Numbered from the stretch's first letter, positions 1-6,514 are shown. The stretch is 8,339 nucleotides of DNA from DATDRS01 sp035291605 (GCA_035291605.1 DATDRS010000443.1:1-8339), one strand, 5' to 3'. Numbers and translations: made by a program. The notes: generated from the sequence alone by a model not told the origin.

Positions 1-794
1 ACGTGATCCGCGTACTCACCAAGAATCGCAACCTCGACGACCCGAAGGTAAAGACGCAGATTGCCGAGACCGTCCTGCCGCTGATCGAAGACGTGGCGCA
101 GCCGATTGAGCGCGACACCTACCGGCAAAAGCTGGCGCGGGCGCTGAAGGTCGACGAGCGTTCGCTCGTCGTTAAGCGCGCCCCGCCCAAACGGGCTGTA
201 CCGCCCTCTGCAACATCTAAGCAAGTTGTGGCAGAATCACAGCCAGGCGCTAAGCCCGCGCCCGAGTCTCCGTGGGAGGCCTCTAAGCTGGAGGCGTACT
301 GCCTGGGCGCACTTTTGAAGACACCGGAATTGTTGTATAAGGCCGACCGCCAGTTGCAGGACCTGGGGTTGCCCAAACTGGCGCCGGAAGACTTCGCACT
401 CACCGAACTTCAATTGTTGTTCCGCGCGTTCACGGCAGCGCTGGAACAGTTCGACTCGGACGCGCTCGATCACGTGCGTGAGAATCTCGACCCGGCACTG
501 GAGCCGCGCCTGACTGCGCTGATTCAAGAAAGCGATGTTCCAGCGGCGACCGATGCGCGGGCGGTGGACGACTTGATGGCGAGGGTACTGCAGTTGCGAA
601 AAGACACATTGAAAGAATGGGTCGGCGAATTGCGATTTTTAGAAGAAGCGGCGCAGGAACAGGGTGACCGAGCGCGTTTGTACGAATACCAGAAAGAAAA
701 GATTCAGCAGATGAAGGCGCTAACACAGCTGGATCAGGCGCTGGCGCGCAAGAGCCGGCGCGGCGAGACTTTGCCTCGCCTGGGGATGCGGTAG
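1..794 (+). CDS. dnaG: DNA primase DnaG, C-terminal part (5' end outside window)
   Basis: Primase makes the RNA primers for replication, and its C-terminal domain docks on the DnaB helicase. The open frame runs from base 3 (bases 1-2 finish an earlier codon) to a TAG at 792-794, giving 263 visible residues. The zinc-binding and TOPRIM domains expected of a protein of about 600 residues are absent, so the GTG at 3 is an internal valine and not a start. Residues 1-56 resemble the helical end of the catalytic core. Residues 57-90 form a Pro/Ala/Lys-rich linker. Residues 91-250 are a helical domain beginning WEASKLEAYCLGALL, with a long charged helix near 195-250, which fits the helicase-interaction domain. 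rpoD follows after 17 bp, the classic dnaG-rpoD macromolecular-synthesis arrangement, and this supports the name. Individual motifs in this domain are weakly conserved, so identity rests on fold-like pattern plus neighbourhood. Confidence 0.85.
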   Translation, partial: VIRVLTKNRNLDDPKVKTQIAETVLPLIEDVAQPIERDTYRQKLARALKVDERSLVVKRAPPKRAVPPSATSKQVVAESQPGAKPAPESPWEASKLEAYCLGALLKTPELLYKADRQLQDLGLPKLAPEDFALTELQLLFRAFTAALEQFDSDALDHVRENLDPALEPRLTALIQESDVPAATDARAVDDLMARVLQLRKDTLKEWVGELRFLEEAAQEQGDRARLYEYQKEKIQQMKALTQLDQALARKSRRGETLPRLGMR

Positions 795-797
795 AAT
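771..797 (+). promoter_or_regulatory. Possible rpoD promoter overlapping the dnaG stop codon
   Basis: TAGAAT at 792-797 matches the -10 consensus at 5 of 6 positions, and its first three bases are the dnaG stop codon. TTGCCT at 771-776 matches the -35 consensus at 4 of 6, but the spacer is only 15 bp, shorter than ideal. Transcription would begin near 804, leaving a leader of about 8 nt before rpoD. This is a candidate only. rpoD may simply be read from a dnaG promoter. Confidence 0.25.
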
Positions 798-811
798 CAT
801 ACGGTAACCCT

Positions 812-2518
812 ATGACGAAACCCAAGAAGCCCGCCGCGCCGAAGGACCTCAAAGCCCAGGGCGAAAAAGACGAAGACCTCCTCGACGCCGACGATGCAAC
901 GGCGCTGGAGGATCTCGGTCCCGAGCCCGATGACACGCGGGAGTCGCTCGGTTCGCTCGATAAGCCGGGGATGAACGCGCCTGTGTCTGAGGACGAGGAG
1001 GCGTTCAACGGCCTCAGCAGCCTGGAGGATATTGACCTCGAGGCCGAGGAGGTCAGTTTCGACGCGGACGAGGGCGAACCCGGCGAGGACGAACTCGAGG
1101 AGATCGAAGAAGAAGGGATAGATACCGACACGACTTCGATCTCGGAGCTGGCCGACGACCCGGTGCGGATGTACCTGAAAGAGATCGGCCAGGTGCAGTT
1201 GCTGGATTCCGACCGCGAGGTCTGGCTGGCGACGCAAATGCTGTCCGCGCAATATCTGGAGCGCCAGCGCCATAAAGATACCGGGCCTAAGGCCAAAGGT
1301 GTGAACGCGCAGGAAGCGGTCTACCTGACGCTCTACGATGAACTGGGCTTTGATTGGAAGCGCCTGCAGGAGGATGCGCGCAAACACAAACATCCGCCGC
1401 TCGACCTGCTCCTGCTCACCCGCGAGGCGCAAGCCCTGCGCCAAAACTGGAACTCGGATGCGCCGTCCTATCTGCGCAGCTGGCTCGACAGCGGTTACTG
1501 GGGCCACGACCGGGGCTGGGACAAGGTGGCCCAGGAGGCCTTCGACATTTTCTATATCCTGTACCTGTTCCCTGAGCCTGTGCAGAACAAGTTTTACGAG
1601 GCCCTCCAGCGGAAGAAAAAATCCTTCCCGCTGAAGCGCACCTTCCGCGCCTGGCTGCCGGGCGAGGCGGCGCTGGAGATGGAGTTCGCGGCAATCATGC
1701 GGCGTGCGGAGGAGGCCAAGAAAGCGCTGATCCGCGCCAACCTGCGCCTCGTCGTGAGCGTCGCCAAGCGCTACATCGGACGGGGCATCAACTTCCTCGA
1801 CCTGATCCAGGAAGGCAACATCGGCCTGCTGCGCGCCGTCGAGAAATTTGACCCGACCAAAGGCTACAAGTTCAGCACCTATGCGACGTGGTGGATCAGG
1901 CAGGCCATCACCCGCGCCATTGCCGATCAGGCGCGCACCATCCGCATCCCGGTGCACATGGTCGAGACGATCAACCGGCTCATGCGCATCCAGCGGCAGT
2001 TGATCCAGGAGTTGGGACGTGAGCCGACCTCGGATGAGGTAGCGCTCGAACTGGAGCTGCTGACTCCCGAAGAGACCGCCGCGATCCGCCGGGCCCGCGC
2101 TACCGGCGAGAGGTTAGACCCCATTCTCGAGCGGCAGCTCCAGCGGGCGGCGGCCAAAGTCCGGCGCATCGTCCGGGTCGCGCAGGAACCCCTGCCGCTC
2201 GACTCCCCGGTTGGCCCGGAAGAGTCCAGCCAACTGTCGGATTTCATCGAGGACGAGACCGTGCCTGCCCCGGCAGATGCGGCTTCGCATCAGTTGCTCA
2301 GAGAGCATGTCCGGAGCGCGTTGTCGGTGCTCACCGACCGCGAGCGCGAGGTGTTGGAGATGCGCTTTGGGCTTAAGGACGGCCAGGATCACACCCTCGA
2401 AGAAGTAGGCCAGTATTTCCGTGTCACCCGCGAGCGCATCCGGCAAATCGAGGCCAAGGCGCTGCGCAAGCTCCGCCATCCGACGCGGAGCCGCCAATTG
2501 CGCGATTATCTGGGCTAG
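812..2518 (+). CDS. rpoD: Primary RNA polymerase sigma factor RpoD (sigma-70/SigA)
   Basis: This is the promoter-recognition subunit of RNA polymerase for housekeeping genes, 568 residues long. After a short Lys/Pro-rich start, residues 16-105 are strongly acidic with no clear region 1.1 fold. Region 1.2 is near 109-145 (DDPVRMYLKEIG). A non-conserved region at about 146-290 precedes region 2 (296-382), which contains the core-binding and -10-binding segment around ANLRLVVSVAKRYIGRG and FSTYATWWIRQAITRA. Region 3 spans about 383-465 and carries an extra segment near 418-448. Then come the region 3.2 signature (PVGPEESSQLSDFIED) and region 4 (497-562), with a helix-turn-helix at 528-557 ending RERIRQIEAKALRKLRHP. 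All promoter-reading parts look intact, so this is a group 1 sigma. The start at 812 has no good Shine-Dalgarno (only GGTAA at 803-807), but it fits the close spacing to dnaG. An intrinsic terminator follows. Confidence 0.97.
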   Translation: MTKPKKPAAPKDLKAQGEKDEDLLDADDATALEDLGPEPDDTRESLGSLDKPGMNAPVSEDEEAFNGLSSLEDIDLEAEEVSFDADEGEPGEDELEEIEEEGIDTDTTSISELADDPVRMYLKEIGQVQLLDSDREVWLATQMLSAQYLERQRHKDTGPKAKGVNAQEAVYLTLYDELGFDWKRLQEDARKHKHPPLDLLLLTREAQALRQNWNSDAPSYLRSWLDSGYWGHDRGWDKVAQEAFDIFYILYLFPEPVQNKFYEALQRKKKSFPLKRTFRAWLPGEAALEMEFAAIMRRAEEAKKALIRANLRLVVSVAKRYIGRGINFLDLIQEGNIGLLRAVEKFDPTKGYKFSTYATWWIRQAITRAIADQARTIRIPVHMVETINRLMRIQRQLIQELGREPTSDEVALELELLTPEETAAIRRARATGERLDPILERQLQRAAAKVRRIVRVAQEPLPLDSPVGPEESSQLSDFIEDETVPAPADAASHQLLREHVRSALSVLTDREREVLEMRFGLKDGQDHTLEEVGQYFRVTRERIRQIEAKALRKLRHPTRSRQLRDYLG

Positions 2519-2549
2519 TCCCAACGGATGGAGGGCATGCCATAGAGAA

Positions 2550-2578
2550 CAAGCCGGGACTGCCCGGCTTGATTTTTT
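2550..2578 (+). terminator. Rho-independent terminator after rpoD
   Basis: A perfect 9-bp GC-rich stem (CAAGCCGGG at 2550-2558 with CCCGGCTTG at 2563-2571) encloses an ACTG loop and is followed by A and six T (2573-2578). It lies 31 bp after the rpoD stop and should end the dnaG-rpoD transcript. The next gene's ribosome binding site starts directly after the T-tract. Confidence 0.92.
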
Positions 2579-2583
2579 AGGAG
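2579..2583 (+). promoter_or_regulatory. Ribosome binding site AGGAG of the PIG-L gene
   Basis: AGGAG sits 10 nt before the ATG at 2594 and supports that start. It abuts the last T of the upstream terminator, so any mRNA carrying this site must come from terminator read-through or from a promoter inside the terminator region or rpoD. No convincing separate promoter was seen. Confidence 0.7.
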
Positions 2584-2593
2584 TTGCGCGGCG

Positions 2594-3427
2594 ATGAGTC
2601 ATAACTTTTCTCTCCTCGGCGTCTTCGCTCACCCGGATGATGAGGGCAGCTGCAGCGGGTGTCTCGCGCAATATGCCGAGCAGGGCGCGCGGGCCTACGT
2701 GGCTTGCGCGACGCACGGCGATGGAGTGGACGCCAAGATCAAGGACCCAACGCTCGCCACGCCGGAAACGCTGGGGCAGGTGCGCTCGCAGGAACTCGCG
2801 TGCGCGTGCGAGAAACTGGGCATCCACCCGCCGATCTTCCTCGGCTATCAAGACGGCGAGGTGGATCAAGCGCCCGTCGAGGCGGCGGCGCGCCGCGTGG
2901 CCCGCCTCATCCGCGAGCTCAAGCCGGCGGTGGTGATCACGCACGGGCCGGAGGGCGGTTACGGCCACCCCGACCACATCGCCGTGTGCCGTTTCACCAC
3001 GCGCGCTTTCGAGCTGGCGCCCGATCCGCAGGTTGACCTCGGCCTGGCGCCCTTTGCTCCGGCCAAACTGTATTACACGGCGTTCCCGCGCAGTTTCATG
3101 GAAAAAGTGCCGGGCTTTCGCGACCGCCGCGCCGACATCCGCGGGCAGCAATTACAATTCGTCGGCGTGGAGGACGAAAAGATCACGACCGAAGTGGATA
3201 TCCGGAAGTGGATGAGGGCGAAGCTCGAGGCGTTGGGCTGTCACCGCACGCAGTTTGAGTTCGATCCGGAGACGAAGCAGCCCCGGACGTTCGCCTCGAC
3301 CGTGCCGGAGGAGCAGCGCCTGCAATTTTTCGGCTACGAGCGGTTCGTGCTGGCGCAGGCAAGCCCGGCCCGGTTGGCCGCGCCGCGCAACGGCAAGGAA
3401 GACGACTTGTTTGCGGGCCTGCGCTGA
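2594..3427 (+). CDS. PIG-L/LmbE family zinc-dependent deacetylase
   Basis: Enzymes of this family use a metal ion, usually zinc, to remove N-acetyl or related amide groups, typically from N-acetylglucosamine-linked substrates (MshB, Mca, BshB, PIG-L). The 277-residue protein opens with a beta strand followed by the metal site AHPDDE at residues 12-17. There His13 and Asp16 are the expected metal ligands and Asp15 the general base. The second motif GHPDH at 124-128 supplies the third ligand, His128. Length and motif spacing fit the family, and no signal peptide or membrane segment is seen, so it is likely cytoplasmic. The substrate cannot be told: the sequence does not separate mycothiol-, bacillithiol- or sugar-type deacetylases. 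It stands alone between the rpoD terminator and the nuo operon and has no evident functional link to either. An inverted repeat ending in a short T-run follows and may terminate it. Confidence 0.9.
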   Translation: MSHNFSLLGVFAHPDDEGSCSGCLAQYAEQGARAYVACATHGDGVDAKIKDPTLATPETLGQVRSQELACACEKLGIHPPIFLGYQDGEVDQAPVEAAARRVARLIRELKPAVVITHGPEGGYGHPDHIAVCRFTTRAFELAPDPQVDLGLAPFAPAKLYYTAFPRSFMEKVPGFRDRRADIRGQQLQFVGVEDEKITTEVDIRKWMRAKLEALGCHRTQFEFDPETKQPRTFASTVPEEQRLQFFGYERFVLAQASPARLAAPRNGKEDDLFAGLR

Positions 3428-3432
3428 CGCGT

Positions 3433-3509
3433 AAATCCCAAATCTCAACAGGCAAATCCCAAGCCGCCTGGGTTTCTTTGGGATATGGAGATTGGGATTT
3501 GGGATTTTT
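3433..3509 (+). repeat. Inverted heptad array between pigL and nuoA (unit AAATCCC); possible terminator
   Basis: Five 7-bp units start at 3433, 3440, 3447, 3454 and 3461 (consensus AAATCCC). Four units of the reverse complement (GGGATTT type) start at 3480, 3487, 3494 and 3501. The outer arms AAATCCCAAATC (3433-3444) and GATTTGGGATTT (3496-3507) pair perfectly over 12 bp. An inner 7-bp stem is possible at 3456-3462 with 3478-3484. The right arm runs into TTTTT (3505-3509), so in RNA this could work as a weak terminator for the deacetylase gene. Together with the promoter and nuoA leader it fills the 164-bp gap before nuoA. Confidence 0.85.
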
Positions 3510-3513
3510 CTAT

Positions 3514-3542
3514 TTGTCTTTGATATAGGCTTGTGATAAACT
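3514..3542 (+). promoter_or_regulatory. Candidate extended -10 promoter of the nuo operon
   Basis: TTGTCT (3514-3519) matches the -35 box at 4 of 6 positions. It is separated by an ideal 17 bp from TAAACT (3537-3542), which matches the -10 box at 4 of 6 and is preceded by TG one base upstream (3534-3535), the extended -10 motif. The region is clearly more AT-rich than its surroundings and lies just upstream of the first gene of the operon. Transcription would start near 3549, giving a leader of about 43 nt. Confidence 0.6.
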
Positions 3543-3573
3543 TTACATACTTATCTGGCTGGTGTGCTGAGCC

Positions 3574-3586
3574 ACTCCTTCGGAGT
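3574..3586 (+). promoter_or_regulatory. nuoA Shine-Dalgarno inside a small hairpin
   Basis: ACTCC (3574-3578) and GGAGT (3582-3586) form a 5-bp stem with a TTC loop. The GGAG at 3582-3585 is the nuoA ribosome binding site, 6 nt before the ATG at 3592. The site can therefore be hidden in the folded leader. The stem is short, so a regulatory effect is only a possibility. Confidence 0.45.
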
Positions 3587-3591
3587 ATTTG

Positions 3592-3963
3592 ATGCTTACG
3601 GATTACCTGCCAATTGTCATCCTCTTTGTCATTTCCACCGGGCTTGCAATTTTATTCATCGTCGTCGGCCACCTCTTCGGCCCCAAACGCCCTACCCCTC
3701 GCAAAAATGAACCTTATGAATCCGGCATGCGGCCCATCGGGCCGGCCCTGCGGCGGATGCCGGTCCGTTTCTACCTCGTCGCCGTCCTGTTCATCCTGTT
3801 CGATATCGAAGTGATCTTCTTCCTGCCGTGGGCGGTGACATTGCAGTCATTCAACCGGAACGGGTTGGGCCGGTTCGCGTTCGGCGAAATGCTCGTTTTC
3901 ATCGGTATCCTGCTGGTCGGTTATATTTGGATCTGGAAGAAGGGCGCGTTGGAGTGGGAGTAG
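3592..3963 (+). CDS. nuoA: NADH-quinone oxidoreductase subunit A
   Basis: NuoA is a small membrane subunit of complex I that sits where the peripheral arm meets the membrane, next to the quinone channel. The 123-residue protein has the family's three membrane helices: about 7-29, 60-82 and 97-116. Between helices 1 and 2 lies the conserved loop with PYESGMRPIG (41-50), and helix 2 contains FDIEVIFFLPWA (70-81), whose acidic residues Asp71 and Glu73 are typical of the family. Length is normal. The start is taken as ATG 3592 because GGAG at 3582-3585 is correctly spaced for it; the TTG at 3589 would be too close. It is the first gene of the nuo block and is followed by an 80-bp repeat spacer rather than the usual tight junction. 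Confidence 0.97.
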   Translation: MLTDYLPIVILFVISTGLAILFIVVGHLFGPKRPTPRKNEPYESGMRPIGPALRRMPVRFYLVAVLFILFDIEVIFFLPWAVTLQSFNRNGLGRFAFGEMLVFIGILLVGYIWIWKKGALEWE

Positions 3964-3966
3964 GTA

Positions 3967-4038
3967 TCAGCCGTCAGTAACCGGTCCTCAGTCGTCAGGA
4001 GGTCTGGCGACTATTTACTGGCGACTGACGACTGGAGG
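3967..4038 (+). repeat. Inverted heptad array between nuoA and nuoB (unit TCAGTCG)
   Basis: Units of 7 bp start at 3967, 3974, 3981, 3988 and 3995 (consensus TCAGTCG). The reverse-complement form (CGACTGA type) starts at 4001, 4008, 4015, 4022 and 4029. CAGTCGTCAG (3989-3998) pairs perfectly with CTGACGACTG (4025-4034). With a one-base bulge at 4034, the pairing extends through CCTC (3986-3989) with GAGG (4035-4038), about 13 bp in all. The right arm covers most of the nuoB Shine-Dalgarno GGAGG (4034-4038). There is also an 8-bp direct copy, TGGCGACT, at 4005-4012 and 4019-4026, two units apart. Confidence 0.85.
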
Positions 4039-4043
4039 TGCAA

Positions 4044-4529
<486 letters not shown>

Positions 4530-4536
4530 TCATTTT

Positions 4537-4599
4537 TGATGGTTGACGGCTGATTCATGATTGGCCAATCAGCCGTCAACCATCAGCGATCAGCCATCG
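4537..4599 (+). repeat. Inverted heptad array between nuoB and nuoC, 19-bp perfect stem
   Basis: Four 7-bp units of type TGATNNN start at 4537, 4544, 4551 and 4558. They switch without a break into five reverse units of type NNNATCA at 4565, 4572, 4579, 4586 and 4593. Bases 4537-4555 (TGATGGTTGACGGCTGATT) pair perfectly with 4567-4585 around an 11-nt loop. The switch point is itself a 12-bp palindrome, GATTGGCCAATC (4559-4570). No T-run follows, so it is not an intrinsic terminator. It fills nearly all of the 71-bp gap, and the nuoC ATG comes at 4601. Confidence 0.95.
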
Positions 4600-4600
4600 A

Positions 4601-5122
4601 ATGACACACATCGAAAAGACCATCGCCGCGTTGAAAGAAAGGTTCGGGGACGCCGTGGAGCAGGTCGTCGAGTTCCGGGGCGAGACGACCGTCTGGGTCA
4701 GCAAGGACGTGATCGTCGAGGCGCTGCGCTTCCTCAAAGAAACGCCCGGCCTGCGCTATACCTTCCTCGCCGCGCTCACCGCCTACGACGACTGGCCGGA
4801 CGAGCCGCGCTTCAAAGTCGTCTACCAGTTGCGCGAGATGACCACGCCGACGAACCTGCGCGTCAAATGCGCCGTGCCCGGCGACGCGCCGGAACTGCCC
4901 ACGGTCACGAGGGTGCACCTGAACGCCAACTGGTACGAGCGCGAGGTCTACGATATGTTCGGGATCAAGTTCACGGGTCACCCGGACCTGCGGCGCATCC
5001 TCATGCCCGCCGACTGGCAGGGTCACCCGTTGCGCAAAGACTATCCGCTCGGGTACGAGGAAGTTGAATTCACTTTCAATTTTGACGAGATCGAGAAGAA
5101 GAAGCCGTATGCAAAGGAATAA
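4601..5122 (+). CDS. nuoC: NADH-quinone oxidoreductase subunit C (30 kDa subunit)
   Basis: NuoC is a cofactor-free subunit of the connecting module that packs against NuoB and NuoD. The 173-residue protein carries the 30-kDa family signature at 113-136 (EREVYDMFGIKFTGHPDLRR followed by ILMP), continuing to DWQGHPLRKDYPLGYEE (138-154). The N-terminal alpha/beta domain (1-110) is normal. It is a stand-alone NuoC, not the NuoCD fusion seen in some bacteria. ATG 4601 is the only sensible start, but it has no Shine-Dalgarno: the bases before it belong to the repeat array and read CATCGA. Translation may depend on coupling to nuoB or on a leader hairpin that keeps the start open. Confidence 0.96.
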   Translation: MTHIEKTIAALKERFGDAVEQVVEFRGETTVWVSKDVIVEALRFLKETPGLRYTFLAALTAYDDWPDEPRFKVVYQLREMTTPTNLRVKCAVPGDAPELPTVTRVHLNANWYEREVYDMFGIKFTGHPDLRRILMPADWQGHPLRKDYPLGYEEVEFTFNFDEIEKKKPYAKE

Positions 5123-5123
5123 C

Positions 5124-5194
5124 TAGTAAGCAGTGATCACTAATCAGTGATCCGTAATCAGTCACTGATTAGTGATCACTGTTCACTGATAACT
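5124..5194 (+). repeat. Inverted heptad array between nuoC and nuoD, 20-bp perfect stem
   Basis: Forward units start at 5125, 5132, 5139, 5146 and 5153 (consensus AGTGATC). A central AGTCACT lies at 5160-5166, and reverse units start at 5167, 5174, 5181 and 5188 (consensus GATCACT). Bases 5131-5150 (CAGTGATCACTAATCAGTGA) pair perfectly with 5162-5181 around an 11-nt loop. Allowing two G-T pairs and one mismatch, the stem extends to 5124-5150 with 5162-5188, 27 positions. It is not followed by a T-run. It begins one base after the nuoC stop and ends 6 bp before the nuoD ATG. Confidence 0.96.
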
Positions 5195-5200
5195 GCCTCT

Positions 5201-6451
5201 ATGACTGCCGAAGCCGAACATCAGCTGCTGGAAGCGACGCTCGACGAACTCAAGCACCTCTTCTCGCCGCGCGCGGAGACGGGCGAGACGCTGGTGCTCA
5301 ATATGGGCCCGCAGCACCCCAGCACGCACGGCGTGCTGCGCCTGATCGTCGAGCTGGATGGCGAGATCATCGTCAACGCCGTGCCGGACATCGGTTACCT
5401 CCACACGGGCGTAGAGAAGAACATGGAGGCCAAGACCTTCCTCAAGGCCCTGGTCATGACCGACCGGCTGGACTATCTCAACACGATGGGCAACAACCTG
5501 ACGTACTGCCTCGCGGTGGAGAAGCTGATGGACGTGAAGGTCCCGCCCCGCGCGCAGATCATCCGCATCATCCTCGCCGAGCTCCAGCGCCTCGGCTCGC
5601 ACCTCGTCTGGCTGGGCACGCACTCCACCGACATCGCCTCGCAATCTATCCTCTTCTACGCCTTCCGCGAGCGCGAAAAGATCATGGACATCTGCGAGAT
5701 GATCTCCGGCCAGCGGATGATGACCTCGTACATCCGCCCCGGCGGTTTGTGGCGCGACGTGCCTGCCGGTTTTGAAGAAGCGGTGCGCGACTTCCTCAAT
5801 TACCTCCCCGCCCGCCTGGACGACTACGAGCGGCTGCTAACCAACAATCCCATCTGGCTGGACCGCACGAAGGGCATCGGCGTGATTGACGCGGAAACCG
5901 CCCTGGCCTGGTGCCTGACCGGGGCCTCGCTGCGCGGCTCAGGCGTGAACTACGATGTCCGCAGGGCCATGCCCTACTGCGGCTACGAAGAATACGAATT
6001 CGACGTGCCGCTCGGCCAGAATGGCGACGTGTACGACCGTTACCTGGTGCGGATGCAGGAATTCCGCCAGTCCATCCGGATTATTGACCAGGCGCTCGAC
6101 AAACTCGCCAAGACCAAAGGCCCGGTGATGACCGACGACCGCAAGGTCGCGCCGCCGCCGCGCTCGGAACTCGGGCGAAGCATGGAGGCCGTCATCCACC
6201 ACTTCAAGCTGTGGACCGAGGGCTTCAGCGCGCCGAAGGGCGATGTCTACGTGGCGACGGAGTCGCCGCGCGGCGAGTTGGGCGTGTACCTCGTGGGGAA
6301 CGGCGGTCCCAAGCCGCACCGCGTTTACTGGCGCACGCCGTCCTTTGTAAACCTGCAACCCCTGCCAGTCATGTCGCAAGGCCACTTCGTCGCGGACGTG
6401 GTGGGGATTATCGGCAGCATTGATATTGTGCTGGGGGATACGGATCGATAG
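5201..6451 (+). CDS. nuoD: NADH-quinone oxidoreductase subunit D (49 kDa subunit)
   Basis: NuoD forms the quinone pocket of complex I with NuoB and is related to the large subunit of [NiFe] hydrogenases. The 416-residue protein has the N-terminal GPQHPSTHGVLR (36-47), whose His39 and neighbours line the quinone site. It also has GYLHTGVEKNME (65-76) and RLDYLNTMGNN (89-99), with the pocket tyrosine expected at Tyr92. The C-terminal ends FVADVVGIIGSIDIVLGDTD followed by Arg, as in the family. The nickel-binding cysteines of hydrogenases are absent, as expected. The start is placed at ATG 5201: an in-frame GTG at 5147 lies inside the repeat array and would add 18 residues of repeat-encoded sequence. 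No Shine-Dalgarno precedes 5201. Length is normal. Confidence 0.97.
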   Translation: MTAEAEHQLLEATLDELKHLFSPRAETGETLVLNMGPQHPSTHGVLRLIVELDGEIIVNAVPDIGYLHTGVEKNMEAKTFLKALVMTDRLDYLNTMGNNLTYCLAVEKLMDVKVPPRAQIIRIILAELQRLGSHLVWLGTHSTDIASQSILFYAFREREKIMDICEMISGQRMMTSYIRPGGLWRDVPAGFEEAVRDFLNYLPARLDDYERLLTNNPIWLDRTKGIGVIDAETALAWCLTGASLRGSGVNYDVRRAMPYCGYEEYEFDVPLGQNGDVYDRYLVRMQEFRQSIRIIDQALDKLAKTKGPVMTDDRKVAPPPRSELGRSMEAVIHHFKLWTEGFSAPKGDVYVATESPRGELGVYLVGNGGPKPHRVYWRTPSFVNLQPLPVMSQGHFVADVVGIIGSIDIVLGDTDR

Positions 6452-6457
6452 GATCAT

Positions 6458-6508
6458 ATTGCGTATTCCGTATGACGTCAACGGAATACGCACGACGCGT
6501 GACGGGAG
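6458..6508 (+). repeat. Inverted heptad array between nuoD and nuoE (unit ATTCCGT)
   Basis: Forward units ATTGCGT, ATTCCGT and ATGACGT start at 6458, 6465 and 6472. After two bases (CA), reverse units start at 6481, 6488, 6495 and 6502. TGCGTATTCCGT (6460-6471) pairs perfectly over 12 bp with ACGGAATACGCA (6481-6492) around a 9-nt loop that holds the palindrome TGACGTCA (6473-6480). The last unit, ACGGGAG (6502-6508), supplies the nuoE Shine-Dalgarno GGGAG. The unit word is the same as in the nuoE-nuoF gap. Confidence 0.88.
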
Positions 6509-6514
6509 ACAAAA

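Noticed and set aside
430..1296. 288-codon minus-strand frame across the dnaG-rpoD junction
   Set aside because: Ser-rich low-complexity translation that mirrors the acidic codons of the RpoD N-terminus; no ribosome binding site or family motif.
797..1957. Long open frame of 386 codons on the minus strand opposite rpoD
   Set aside because: It lies wholly against conserved RpoD domains, its translation shows no recognisable family, and long antisense frames are expected in GC-rich coding DNA.
2114..3151. 345-codon minus-strand frame crossing the rpoD terminator
   Set aside because: It spans the 3' end of rpoD, its terminator and the deacetylase gene, all of which are well supported on the plus strand.
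3589..3591. TTG at 3589 as nuoA start
   Set aside because: Only 3 nt from GGAG, whereas ATG 3592 is correctly placed.
3543..3591. Riboswitch in the nuoA leader
   Set aside because: The leader is only about 43 nt with one 5-bp stem, too small for a known riboswitch class.
4038..4043. GTG at 4038 as nuoB start
   Set aside because: It overlaps the Shine-Dalgarno that serves ATG 4044 and would have no binding site of its own at proper spacing.
4537..4585. Intrinsic terminator between nuoB and nuoC
   Set aside because: The stem is strong, but there is no T-run after it, and the T-run at 4533-4537 lies before it; termination here would also cut off the rest of complex I.
5147..5200. In-frame GTG at 5147 as an earlier nuoD start
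   Set aside because: It would translate the repeat array into 18 residues not seen in NuoD proteins; ATG 5201 gives the normal length.
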